Assembly: GCA_030278955.1 (NCBI GenBank)
Contig: JAOANR010000006.1
Location: 14,047,974-14,111,973 of the forward strand
DNA length: 64,000 nucleotides
Origin: Hygrophila difformis
Lineage: Eukaryota; Streptophyta; Magnoliopsida; Lamiales; Acanthaceae
Direction: 5' to 3'
The first letter of the stretch is position 1. Every line of letters begins with the position of its first letter. The notes under the pieces are model-generated. The model did not search any database. It had not been told where the DNA came from and worked only from the letters and a program-made list of their open reading frames with translations. This document shows positions 35,412-46,731 of the stretch, in pieces. The translations under genes and the position numbers were made by a program.

Positions 35412-36876
35412 TAATTGTTTGTTTACATGCACCCATCAAATGATAATAATATGATTATTTGATCCCACACAACATACATGTCCAACCCACATCAATTTGG
35501 ACCCTTGACTTGATACTAGGAATGTACGCAAAATCTTTATATATAGGAGGTAATAAATAATCTTATGGTAGTTTTTAAGGAATAAAAGCTTATATTAGTG
35601 TCATATACACTTCATCTTCTTCTTCTTTTTTTTTTTTTTTGCATAATTGTTAATATTTAGTGAGTACTTTAGATCAAAGTCTTTAACCCGATTATATAAG
35701 AATATTGCTGAATTCATTTAATCATTTAGTTTTAAAATATCTGAAATTATATAATTTTTAGTTGTATGTAATTGGAGTTATTAATGGTTAAATATGTATA
35801 TTGAATTGTGTAAAAACTATAAATTGTTTAATTATTAAAAAATGAAGGTAGTATTCAACATTCGAAATAACTTTTTCCTCTTGATTTCGTTTTAGGAGGC
35901 AAAATTTTGATTTATATTCATTTAAATTATGATGATTGACAATTAATATTTTAGTGGAGTAAAATGAAAATATTATAAGGAAATAAATTACATTATTATT
36001 ATTATTATTTTTTTGTGACGAAACCTAAAGAGATGATCAAATTATAAAAAAAATACATTATTATTGATAACATACAAATAAGAATACTAACATATACATT
36101 ATATAAAAAATAACAATAATTTCAAGAAATTATAAATATTTGGCCGGCCGCGTGGACCCATATTTGACTTATGGTGCAAAATGCGAGCTTAGACATGGGT
36201 CTTTACGTGATGTCGTCGTGATGTCTTGGATTTCATCTTTCTCCAACACATTATGTTTCACCATTTATATATAGACTTCTTTGCTTCTATATACATACAT
36301 ACTCGTTTATTCTTTTCAATAAATCACTTGGTTTATCCCAAAAAATAATAGCATTGTGCGATGCTCATGCACCGTTTTAACCTATAAACATAATTGATTG
36401 TTGGGTCCATGCATGCACCCATAGCAATATGCAAATGCATGCATATATGGATTATGCTTTGAATCGTTTCAGTTGATATTATTAATAAAACCCACCACAG
36501 TTCAACAAACATAATTATATGTTCAAATAAATATTGGTTAATACTTTTGTCCCGAAATGTCACTAATTCACTCTTATTTTATTTTAGCATTTATTTTATT
36601 TTATTTTTTGTGAGCGAACCAGTAATGATTTTCAGGAAAACAAAAGTAATGTACTAATGTATACAAATTGGACCACAATTTTGAGCCCAAATAGAGATAT
36701 GGGCCTCATATTCGTCCAGTACTGCGAGCCCACTTTCCTTTTGATGCCCTAAACAATCTCCTTTTCCCATTATTACTTATATAACGTCCTATTCAGAAAT
36801 AGCAAGCGAAACTGCGAACACCACGTAGGAGGAAACCCTAGGTTTAGTTGCAACATAATCTGATCCGGAAATTCCT
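35412..36876. other. Spacer and promoter region of the KH-domain gene
   Basis: AT-rich DNA with a T-run at 35624-35640 and no coding frame. GC content rises in the last ~150 bases, which likely hold the KH-gene promoter and 5' UTR. Confidence 0.5.
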
Positions 36877-39800
36877 ATGGCGGAGGAGCAAGTGGTTGCG
36901 TCTCCCGAGGCCAGCCCCGTCGCCGCTGATAAACACAAGAGAAAGCATGAAGATTTGGAGCTCAACAACGCAACCGAACCGCTCGCCGAATCCGACCCTG
37001 TTCCGGATCCGCACACGGAAAGCAATGGGGCACAGGAGGGGGAAGATGAACAAGAGCAGGAGAATGGAGGTGCGGATGAATCCGAGGCGAAACGCCAGCG
37101 CCTGGAGAGCAATGACGATAACGTCAGCGAGAAAGAACCCGGTGATTTACTGATTTACACCTTGTCCGCTTGTTCCCATGTGGTGTTCTCTTGCTTTTAT
37201 TGATAATTAAGGATTTGATAGGAAAATCGGCCCATGCTTAATGTTTGCCCAGCGTAGGACATAGACTGAACATCATAAGCGATTTCATGATCCCTAGGGA
37301 ATAATTTTATTGTGTAACGCATAAAACTTAAGCACCTTCTATTGAGCCTCTCTTCCTCCCTGTATTTCAGAAGAACTATTTGTTGAATTTTTTGTTAACA
37401 GCTCTCGTTGATTGACAGGCTCAGCTACATAGATTTCTAATTCTTATTACTAATTCAATGGAATAATTTGCTCATTTCTTCGATTAGAGATAGCATAATG
37501 AGCTTGCATTATGTTGCATTTACAAATATCCAAATTCATTTATTATGTTTTTGGAAAGAAGTTTAATATATAATTGCTTTTTAATGATTGCTGCTTACTC
37601 TTCTTCCCAGTTCCACAAAATGGGCACCAAGAAGATGATAAGGAAGATCCAAAACCTGAGGAGCAACACAAGCCTACTGATGAAAGTGGCCAATATGTGG
37701 ATGATCAAAAACCTGTAGAAGAACCTCTGAAGGCAACCGATGAGCAACTAGCATCAAATGAGAATGATAAAGCGGATATTGGAAGCGGTGAAGAACCTGG
37801 AGTAGTTAATGAAGAAGCTGAAAAACCTTCAGAAGAAATTCCTAGAGAGGGGGATGTTCCAGTGTCATCAACTGAAAGGCAAGGAGGTTCAGGTACCCAA
37901 ATCCTGTCACGCAAAATGGAAGTTCCCAATGACAAGGTAAACTAATTGTATGGTTGTTTAATTTGGTTTTTGAATGTTCTATGTTGCTTTCCGCTTTTTC
38001 TCTTTTACTGTTTACTTATGAGGTTGAAGAAAATGCCTCAGTTTTCCATTTATTTCAGTGGAATGGAAACCCCTGGATTAATTTTAGGGTATTTTCATGC
38101 TGCTGCTGTTGCCCATGTCAAAAGTTAAAACCAATGTTGGATCATCGGGAATTTGGCTTATGCACTGTTCTTTAGAGAATTCCATCCTCGTTTATTTTTT
38201 AGCATGGTGTGCTTTCATGCTTCTTCATGAAAGATCATGATAAAGGACTTTATGAGTCAGCAGATTTATTAACTATGCTATTATTTTCAGGTCTGCGTTC
38301 GTCACTAGATGTTCGTCTAATAAGATGTAATTTGCTTTGTAGGTTGGAGTCCTTATTGGAAAGGCAGGCGATACTATTCGGTCCCTTCAGGACAACTCGG
38401 GAGCCAAAATTCAGATTATGAGGGATGCTGATGCAGATCCCCTGGTGCCCACAAGGCCTTTGGAACTAGTTGGAACTTTGGAAAGTATAAACAAGGCTGA
38501 GAAATTGATAAAGGATGTAATTGCTGAGGCAGGTTTTTTTTTTTTTTTTTTTTTTTTTTGGAAAAAAAACCCTTCAAGTGTTCTTTTAAACATTGATTCT
38601 TTTTTGTGGTGTATAGCTTTCCCATCTTATGTGAAACTAATGCTGCATTTCCAGGCTGATGCTGGAGGTTCTCCTTCACTTGTTGCCCGTGGATTCAGCA
38701 CTGTGCAGGCTGCCAGTGGTGGAGAACAACTTGAACTACAAGTACCTTTTGAAAAGGTTGTTCACAAAGTGCTTTATACTGCTTTGAGAGAGTTGAGGTT
38801 TTTAATTTTTATATTTCTTTAGGTTGGTTTGATTATTGGCAAGGGTGGAGAAACTATCCGAAGCATGCAGACAAGATCAGGGGCTCGCATTCAAGTTAGA
38901 TTTTTTATTTACTTGTATCTTACAGTACTTCTTTTAGCATGTGATGCTGATGATTCTTTTTCTTGTCTTCTAGTTGATTCAAAACAATCTTGGCGAAGGA
39001 GAACAATCCAAGGAGAGGACTGTCCGGGTGACTGGTAATAAGAAGCAGATTGAAACTGCCAGAGAGATGATCAAAGATGTTATGAATCAGGTTTGTGTCC
39101 TTCCTTGAAGTGAATTTATTAATTAGTGCATGTGCATATAACAGTTAACTGTTTTTTCTGTTGATCGAATGGGCTTGTATGGTTGTTGTTTGTTTTAGAT
39201 GTGTATCATGTTCTTGTTGAGTGATATAACATCTTTATTATGCTGTTATTGTGATTGCCATTTGTATGTGGGCTTTCCGTAGGGCATTTGTCTCAGTTCA
39301 TTGCTGAATGCTGGTATGCTTGATTTGCTTGGACACAATCTTCTCTCGTTGTATGTGTATATATAGTATTTTTTTTTATTATATTCTTGCCATTATCAGC
39401 ATGTTTGGTCTAGGAACCATGATTGATATGCGTTGTTTCTATTTTATTTGTGACATGACATCATGCAACATCCTGAGTTATTTGTATCTGCGTGTTCACG
39501 AGTTACTAATTACCGCAGTCAATGAGCTTCCATGTGTTGTGGGATATGTTTTAGAAACTACAGATTTATAATGGATGGATACAGTTTCTATGTACTGAAC
39601 CCAGATGATGACATCATGGAATGTACTTTTGGCTTTGTGGAGCTGTGGTTTGAATAGGATGTTCAATGACATTTCAGATCAGATATGCATATGCACGAGG
39701 CTTTTCATTAGTCTATGTTTTGATGTCAAATAACTTTATTAGTGGGAGATCAAGGTAAGCATAACTTAGTGAACCAGATCATCATATGATTTGCTTGTGA

Positions 39801-42574
39801 GGGATGTTTCATATCTACAATAAACTAATGCGGTCTATAAGTTGAGGAAATCTTATTGTGATGCCACCTGAACTGTGAAGGGTATCTTTACAAAATACAA
39901 TTAATATAGCATGCTTAACAAAATGTCTTGAATGCTGTTAAGAAAATCTTAAATTCAAATAAGATTTCGGTTGCCATGATTTATCTGTCTTGAAGGTGCC
40001 AATTTCGAATTGGTTGACTTAAAAAATGCAGATTTGGCTTTTTCTCTCTCTTCCAGTTCGCATTGCCTTCTTGGTGTATCAATAGACAACACTATTCCCT
40101 TGCAACACCAGAAGAGAGGTATCAAGCATTAAACCTCGACATTGCAGGATGTTAATAGTTGGTAAGATTGCTTTGAGACTTAGAAACTGATAGTGATACT
40201 CTAATGAGGCTATGTGGCATGCCTGATCATATGTTTGAGAGGTATTGGAAAAGGTTCCTTGCGTGGTCAAATCATCTTCATGATGTTGGTTTTGATCAAT
40301 TTAGTCAAATCAATTCTACTTGGTATGATGGAGAATAGAACACATTGCAGTTTTATATATGCATCCAGTGATTAGTGATAATTTTGAAAAGTAGTCGGGT
40401 CTCTGTGAGTGGCTTTCCGTTTTTTGTTTTGGAAATTGCAACTAGGTTTACTTGATTTATGTTAGTAATTAACACTGGTTATCATTCATTTACTTCTCCT
40501 TTAATTTTATGGAATTTATACAAGTATAGTGTAGTGGTGCATTACTCTTATTATTGCTTGAGAGTTTTGAAGTATTGGAGCGAACTGTGTGGTTGTCTGG
40601 TTGAAGAAGGTCAAAAAATGCAATAGCACTATTATAAAGAGTAAACATGTCATGCGAATATCTGACTACAAATTTAATGATGAGTGACTGAAGTAATGCT
40701 CTATTACCTAAACATTTAGGTTGACTCATTCAACCATATGTTGAACTGTTTTTCTTTAATTCTGCAATCATTTTGTTCATGTTCAATTTGTGTTAACTGT
40801 TGGACTCTTTGTAATTCTGCAGTTGTTTCATTGAAGCTTGCAGTAATATATTGAGACTTCTGTAATAATTTGGGGTGATTTTATTTGAATTTATGTTTTT
40901 GTATTGCATTTCTCTTGTGCTTGCATTCCATTATCAAGTTTAAGGAATATCTGTTTTCTCTCTTTTACTTGTCTATTTAAGCATTTTCAAATCTGTAAAT
41001 GTATTTCTTGAATGATTATTATTGCTTGTCTTTATTTACTTGACATATTTAGGTTTCCCCCAAGCAGTTTATGTTGTGAGAGTATTACATAGTTTACATT
41101 TCAGTTTGGATCATCTGCTATTTCCAAGTATATGTCTAATATATGTCTTGTTGATCAAAGGCCTTCTTAATGCCTTTTCTTCCGGATTGTGATTCTACAA
41201 TGGTCAATTAGATGAATTTTGTTATTAGATGCATCAGCTTACAGCTTGTTTTGGGATATCTCTAGAAAAGCTTTAGATCATTGTGCCATCTTTTGCATGC
41301 ACTCATTTGATTCTAATGCACTTGTTACTTTTAGACTGCAAGGCCGTCGCCCCTTTCTGGTGGGTACAACCAGCAGGGTTATCGCCCACGTGGACCTGCT
41401 GGTTCACAATGGGGGCCTCGTGGTCCTCATCATTCACAATATTCTAGTTATGATTATCCACAAAGAGGACCCTATCCTTCGCCAAATTCACAATATCCAC
41501 CTTCGTCATATGGGAATTATCCTCCAGCACAGGGTCCAAGAGGCAGTTATGGCCCCACTTGGGATCAGAGGCCTCCATCAACATTCCATGGGCCCTCACC
41601 TCAGGTTGGTTGTTGAGTAGTGTTTTATTGGATGAAAGCTTTTGGTTCAATAGATTATTGAATCTGATCCTTCTCTGTGACTTCTTCTTCAGCAGGGCAA
41701 TTATAACTATGGACAACATGGCCCAGAATATGGACATCCTCCACCATATTCTCAAGCTCCTTCGCAACCCTATGGTCACGGCTACAATGAGGTGAAATAT
41801 GATCACCATGCATCATCACAGCATTACGGACACATGGGTTCGCAGCCAGCACCATATGCTCATGGGGGGTCGCATTCTGGTTATGGTCCGCAGGACCAAT
41901 ATGGCAAGCCGCCCATGTATGGGATGCAGCCACAAGGACCTCATTCTCAACCCTATGTTCAGCCTAGGCCCAACCAACCTGGAGAAGTCCCTTATCAGGG
42001 TCAGGGTTCATCAGCTCAAGCATATGGTCGAAATATGCAACCTCAACAATCATACCCTTATGCTTCAAGTGGGGCCATGCAACAACAAGGTTACCCCCAG
42101 CCCTATGGCTCTGCACCCACTACCGACGTATATGGTCATGCCCCTGCTACAGCACCTGCTTCTGGTTATGCCCCCCAAAGTGGGCAGCCTGTTGCTGGAT
42201 ATGGCCAACCTGGCACTCAGCAGCCCACTTCGTATCCTCAGACTGGACCTGCAGGAGGTTACGGTTCATATCCACCCACCCAACCTGGTTATGCTGAACA
42301 ACCTGCTGCTGACAGCGCAGCATATGGGTACCAAGCGCCTGCAGCTGATCCAGCAGCTTATGGCACTGCCCAGGCTCAACCAACTTATCCTGCACCTGCT
42401 GTTTCTGGTCAATCTGGGTATGCTCAGCCACCTCAGGCACAGCCTACATATGATCAGTCTGCTGCTGGTTATGGGAATGTTCAAGCACCAGGAGGCTATG
42501 GTAAAAGTGTGTCGCCACAGCCTGCAGCATATGCGCAATATGACTCAAGTCAGGTTTATGGTGGGCATCGTTAG
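36877..42574 (+). CDS. KH-domain RNA-binding protein, FUBP-like, with Q/Y-rich tail (8 exons, 739 aa)
   Basis: Coding exons 36877-37141, 37611-37936, 38343-38528, 38655-38756, 38823-38894, 38974-39090, 41335-41604 and 41693-42574 total 2220 nt in phase. Residues 1-197 are acidic and disordered. KH1 follows (VGVLIGKAGDTIRSLQ; GxxG loop GKAG at ~203-206), then KH2 (VGLIIGKGGETIRSMQ; loop GKGG at ~299-302). The C-terminal half is a Pro/Gln/Tyr/Gly-rich low-complexity, prion-like tail. Arabidopsis has nuclear KH proteins with this layout, presumed to act in RNA processing. Intron 3 appears to use a GC donor and starts with a T-run. Intron 6 is 2.2 kb. Exon 8 begins at a tandem acceptor (AGCAG), so one Gln may be optional. 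Confidence 0.93.
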
Positions 42575-43630
42575 AGTGTGTTTCTGAAACTGATCCACTG
42601 GAGTTAGGGTGAAGTTGAATAGCTAGACTTAGTATCTTGTAGTTGAGGTCTATTATCCAGGCACTAGCTTGGTAGATTGTCTGTATTAAACGTTGTAGGG
42701 AGAAGTTTCTCTTTGGATGAAGAGTGGTGGAATTAAGACACACTTGTAAACGATATATTCGTGCTTCTGATTGCCTTGGGCATATGCACCTTTTTAATTT
42801 CTGGATTTCATATGTTATAAAATACTACAAGTACTTCTTGTCCCTGGCAGGTGAGCAGACATTTGGTTGCTGTATTTCTTGTCAGGAATGTTTAAAGGAA
42901 AGGTGGTTTGACTTGAGTTGGCTTTTCTTGTTTGGTTTGCTAGATGGAAACATCCGGACGTGGGGTTCCTCTGTTGCTCTCCACCAAGTTGTGAGTTGTT
43001 TTCGTGACGCATAGATAACTCAGCGCCGCATCCGCATATTTATGGAGATTTCGGACCGGATACAATTCCGTTGTATGCCTATATGCAGTACGTGACACCT
43101 AGCTGATACTGTGTGATGCCACCTCTATAACCTCGTTGAATTTTTTTATTTTATACAGTATTTTTTTTTAATTTTTTTTTAACAATGTGTATTATCTCCT
43201 TTTCAATTTAATACTACTAATACTAGTATTATTTTGTGATATGATCATATGATTATTTCTCATTTTAGTATTATATATCCATTAATAGATCAATCAAATA
43301 CATTCATGAAAAAATTAGTGAAGTATAATTTCACCAAAATGAGAGTACGTTCCAACCAAAAACTTCAGAGTGACTCGCGAGTTGGAAGGAAAAATGTTGT
43401 AAATATCTGAAAACCAAGCTCATTTTTAAGGTGTTTCCCCTAAATTTTGGGTTTAGGTCCTGTTCTTTTCGCCTAAAATAAAGTGTTCTGATTTGAATTT
43501 TATAAGATCTGGTCTGATTTGATTGGATCTGGTCTGATCTGATCTGATTACAACTATATAGTGGGGTCTGATCTGATCTGGTCTAGTTTGATCTGGTCTG
43601 ATTTTATTAAGAATAAGTAATAAGTCCTTA
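42575..43630. other. KH-gene 3' UTR and spacer with GATCTG repeats
   Basis: The first ~450 bases after the stop are probably the KH-gene 3' UTR. A degenerate run of GATCTG/GGTCTG hexamers lies at about 43505-43605. No gene is seen. Confidence 0.5.
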
Positions 43631-44020
43631 AAGGGGGTGTATTGGATAGAGAATCTATGAGATTTTTTAGGAGTTTGAAAGTTTGGGTATATTAAATTTA
43701 GATTTTAAAAAGTCCTTAAAAATCTAGAGGTATTCAATACAGATTTTAAAAAGTCTTTAAAAATCTAGGTATATTCAATACAGATTTTACAAAGTCTTTA
43801 AAAATTTTGTGGTATTCAACAGTCTATGGATTTTAATGCTTCATAGACTTTAATGGATTCTTTTAAAAATTATAACTATGCAAAATCTCTTCAAATTTCT
43901 ACGGATTTTGTCAAGTCGGTCAAACTCTACATAGAGTCTGCACAAAATCAACCAACTCTATGTGAAGTCCATAGACTTTCTAAATCAACCGACCATAAAA
44001 ATCTGAAACGAATACACCCC
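43631..44020. mobile_element. PIF/Harbinger-like MITE, ~390 bp (copy 2)
   Basis: The ends AAGGGGGTGTATTGGAT and CGAATACACCCC are inverted repeats flanked by TTA. The interior repeats 'cagattttaaaaagtctttaa', matching copy 1 at 6896-7240. It lies ~330 bases upstream of the RRM gene. Confidence 0.78.
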
Positions 44021-44348
44021 TTAATGTGTTTATCAATTGGGGTTTGCCATAAATTATGTAACTTCAATTTCTTTTACAAGGATTTTATTTTGCCATAAAT
44101 TCCTTTATCTTACATTTTCTGTTTCATTTTCCAAACTCCAAATGATTTAAGAAGGTTGAGCCCCGTAATCCTCATAATTACCTAGTGAATAGACAAGAAT
44201 GTTCTCCCCTAAATTTTCTAGTGGATACTACCCCCCGTATTTTCTAGAAACCGCATAGTAGTATAACACAGAAACCCTAGCCGCTCAATACACTTCCTCA
44301 ACTATAATCGGCATCGTTCTAGCACCCACTACACCGAACCACCGGAGA

Positions 44349-44393
44349 ATGGCTTTTTACCGATACTCGGATGACAGCAAGAGTTTCTTCTGA
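44349..44393 (+). other. Upstream frame overlapping the RRM start
   Basis: The ATG at 44349 opens a 14-residue frame (MAFYRYSDDSKSFF) that ends at TGA 44391-44393. It overlaps the RRM start at 44371 in a different frame. It is either a regulatory uORF or the relic of a longer N-terminus lost by a small indel. Confidence 0.5.
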
Positions 44394-45941
44394 GCTTTTT
44401 GTAAGCAGTATGTGCATCTGTCATTTCCCTCTTTCATTATGGGATTCAATTTTATCTATCTTTATCTTCTTCTTCCTTGTTTTATTTTATTTTTTATTTT
44501 ATAAATTCTTTTCTTCTGTTAGGGTTGTCGTTTTACACCACTAGTGCAGAATTGAAGAGATTATTCTCGCCCTTTGGTTTCGTTAAAGAAGGTTACAAAT
44601 AATTTATTCAATCGTTGAATCATGATGCTTATTGATACTAGATATTTATTTCGTGCGTATAACTGACAATGACGCAGTGAGGCTGATCAAGGACCCCAAG
44701 ACTCAAAGGCACAAGGGTTTTGGCTTTGTTAAATTTACATCAGAGTTAGATGCTCAGAATGCTCTGAGGGCTATGAATGGCAAGGTACCCTCTTCCCCCG
44801 GTCTTTTGTCAATGAATCTTCCCCCACTGGAGTTAGTAGTGTTTGTATTGTAGGATGTGGTTTCCTTTATCTTGGCACTGGTTTTTCATGAAGTGTGTGT
44901 TGTGTATACTTCCCTTTTCGTTGATGCGACTTTTGATACATAATACATAGGGGTGAAAGTGGGGGCGGATATCCGCCCGATCCGACGCCGAATTCGATTA
45001 TATTCAAATCCGAATTCGAATTTTTATATCCGGCGGATACAGGACAGGATATGGGATTGTAAATATCCGCCCGTATCCGAAAAATCCGAAAAATCCGAAT
45101 ATAATGCGGATATTATCCGTATTTTCTATCCGAATATCCGAAAATTTATATATATTTTTCTATGTATAATATAATACTTATATTAACTATAAAATAAATA
45201 AGTAATATTGTATGTATAAATATAATCAAAAGCTTGAAAGCCATATGTAATTTATTAAATCAAATCATATCAATCAACTCGACTACATCATTAGGTTCTT
45301 TGCATCAAAACTGTAGTATGTAACATCTTGTAGTGATGTTATTTAGATGTTTTGAACGAAATAACTAATGATCTTGGAAAATTTAAAAATTTAGTTTAGC
45401 TTACATAGTAGTATATTCCGATTTCATTTAAAAAATTATAAAAAAAATTTAATTTTAGTAATTATAAGATTATTCGAGTTAAAATCTGAATCCGTCTCGT
45501 ATCTGTTTCCCGAAATATTCGAATTCGTATTTGTATCCGGCCTATTCGTATCCGATTCCATATTCGACAAAAAAATATGGGATAGGCCCGTATCCGTCCC
45601 GTTTTCACCCCTAATAATACATATGCATATAGGAAGTATTATCTCTGTTTCGATATTTCCTAATTTGAGATGTTTCCTCTGTTTCTTTCTTTGACGTTTC
45701 GTTGCTCATTGTTTATCACATCACTAAATTATTTTTTCAAGGAATTTGCACTTGTTTCCTTCACCATTTAATCACTCTGGGATTTTTGTTTTTATTTTTA
45801 TTGTTTTCTTTTTCTTTTTTGAGTGTTAGTCCCTGTAATTTCATATATGTTCCTTAATTTGATTAAAAACTGCAGATTGTGAGTGGGAGGCTGATTTTTG
45901 TGGAATTTGTGGAAAATATAAAACCTGGGAAAGGAACTTAG
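44371..45941 (+). CDS. Single-RRM RNA-binding protein (4 exons, 92 aa)
   Basis: Coding exons 44371-44407, 44523-44591, 44678-44784 and 45876-45941 join in phase to 279 nt. The protein is little more than one RNA recognition motif: RNP2 is ELFVSRL, RNP1 is KGFGFVKF, and the domain ends RLIFVEFVENIKPGKGT. It resembles the short RRM proteins of plants, several of which act in organelle RNA editing, but I cannot tell location. The start is chosen because the upstream ATG at 44349 is out of frame. Intron 3 carries a 666-bp hAT element. The stop is 49 bases before the FAX start codon. Confidence 0.82.
44948..45613. mobile_element. Non-autonomous hAT element in RRM intron 3, 666 bp
   Basis: The termini TAGGGGTGAAA and TTTTCACCCCTA are inverted repeats with a perfect 8-bp duplication ATAATACA (44940-44947 and 45614-45621). 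The subterminal parts are dense in ATCCG/CGGAT motifs. There is no transposase frame. It makes up more than half of the 1.09-kb intron. Confidence 0.93.
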
Positions 45942-45990
45942 CGTGGATACCGTGATATCATTGGCGGAGTAAACCTAAGCTGAAGAAAAT

Positions 45991-46731
45991 ATGGGAGAAC
46001 TCTTGACATTTTCACAGTCCTCATTATTGCTGCTGTCCCGATCTCAACTTGGCTTTTCAAGGCAGGGACAGCATCTTGCATCGAGGCACCGCCTGGCACC
46101 ATCTGCGATGGCTTCTTTACCTTTGTTTACTTCATCAACTGGCATGATTACATTTTCAGCATCTACTCATGACAAGAAGCATTCATGGAAGAATATAGCT
46201 GGTGTTATCTCAGACTCTAAGGTGCCCACAACCTTTACAGTTGATTCAGCTGGGGAGGGTGTGGATATTCTGCCAGACTCTGGTGGGTCCGATGACAATT
46301 TAGGCGGTGGGGCAAGTGGCAATGGTGGAGGAGGAGGAGGGGGAGGTGACAATGGAAAGCGAGATGATGAAAGCGAAAGTGATAGTGGGGATCATAAGAA
46401 GCAGGGCATGCTGATGTCCCAGAAAATTACTCTGGCCTATGCTGCCTTGGTTGGGATTGGTGGATTAATGGGATTTCTAAAGGGTGGAAGCCTAAAGTCA
46501 CTAATTGCTGGTGGGTTTTCGGCTGCTTTGTTGTATTATGTGTTTACCCTGCTTCCTTCAAACCCTGTTATGGCATCGTCAATCGGTGTTGTTCTGTCCG
46601 CTTCTCTTCTGGGAGTGATGGGTTCTCGCTTCAAGAGGTCAGGAAAGATCTTTCCTGCTGGCATTGTCTCCTTTGTATCGTTGGTCATGACTGGTGGCTA
46701 TCTTCATGGAATTTTACGTGGCATGCATTGA
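45991..46731 (+). CDS. FAX2: FATTY ACID EXPORT (TMEM14-type) protein, plastid (246 aa)
   Basis: FAX proteins sit in the plastid inner envelope and help export fatty acids for lipid synthesis in the ER. Residues 1 to ~60 are Ser/Arg-rich with few acids (transit peptide). A Gly-rich segment (about 103-122) and an acidic linker follow. The TMEM14 domain with four hydrophobic helices then starts at MSQKITLAYAALVGIGGLMG and ends MTGGYLHGILRGMH. The Gly-rich linker and length fit FAX2 best; the subtype is from memory. The coding sequence is one uninterrupted exon. The start at 45991 is the first ATG after the RRM stop. Confidence 0.87.
   Translation: MGELLTFSQSSLLLLSRSQLGFSRQGQHLASRHRLAPSAMASLPLFTSSTGMITFSASTHDKKHSWKNIAGVISDSKVPTTFTVDSAGEGVDILPDSGGSDDNLGGGASGNGGGGGGGGDNGKRDDESESDSGDHKKQGMLMSQKITLAYAALVGIGGLMGFLKGGSLKSLIAGGFSAALLYYVFTLLPSNPVMASSIGVVLSASLLGVMGSRFKRSGKIFPAGIVSFVSLVMTGGYLHGILRGMH

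Noticed and set aside
36789..37112. 107-codon Ser/Cys-rich minus-strand frame
   Set aside because: Antisense shadow of KH-gene exon 1.
41655..42743. Several minus-strand and second-frame open frames of 80-260 codons
   Set aside because: They overlap the repetitive Q/Y/P-rich KH exon 8, where low codon complexity keeps other frames open.
46167..46352. Pro-rich 61-codon minus-strand frame
   Set aside because: Antisense of the Gly-rich linker of the FAX gene.
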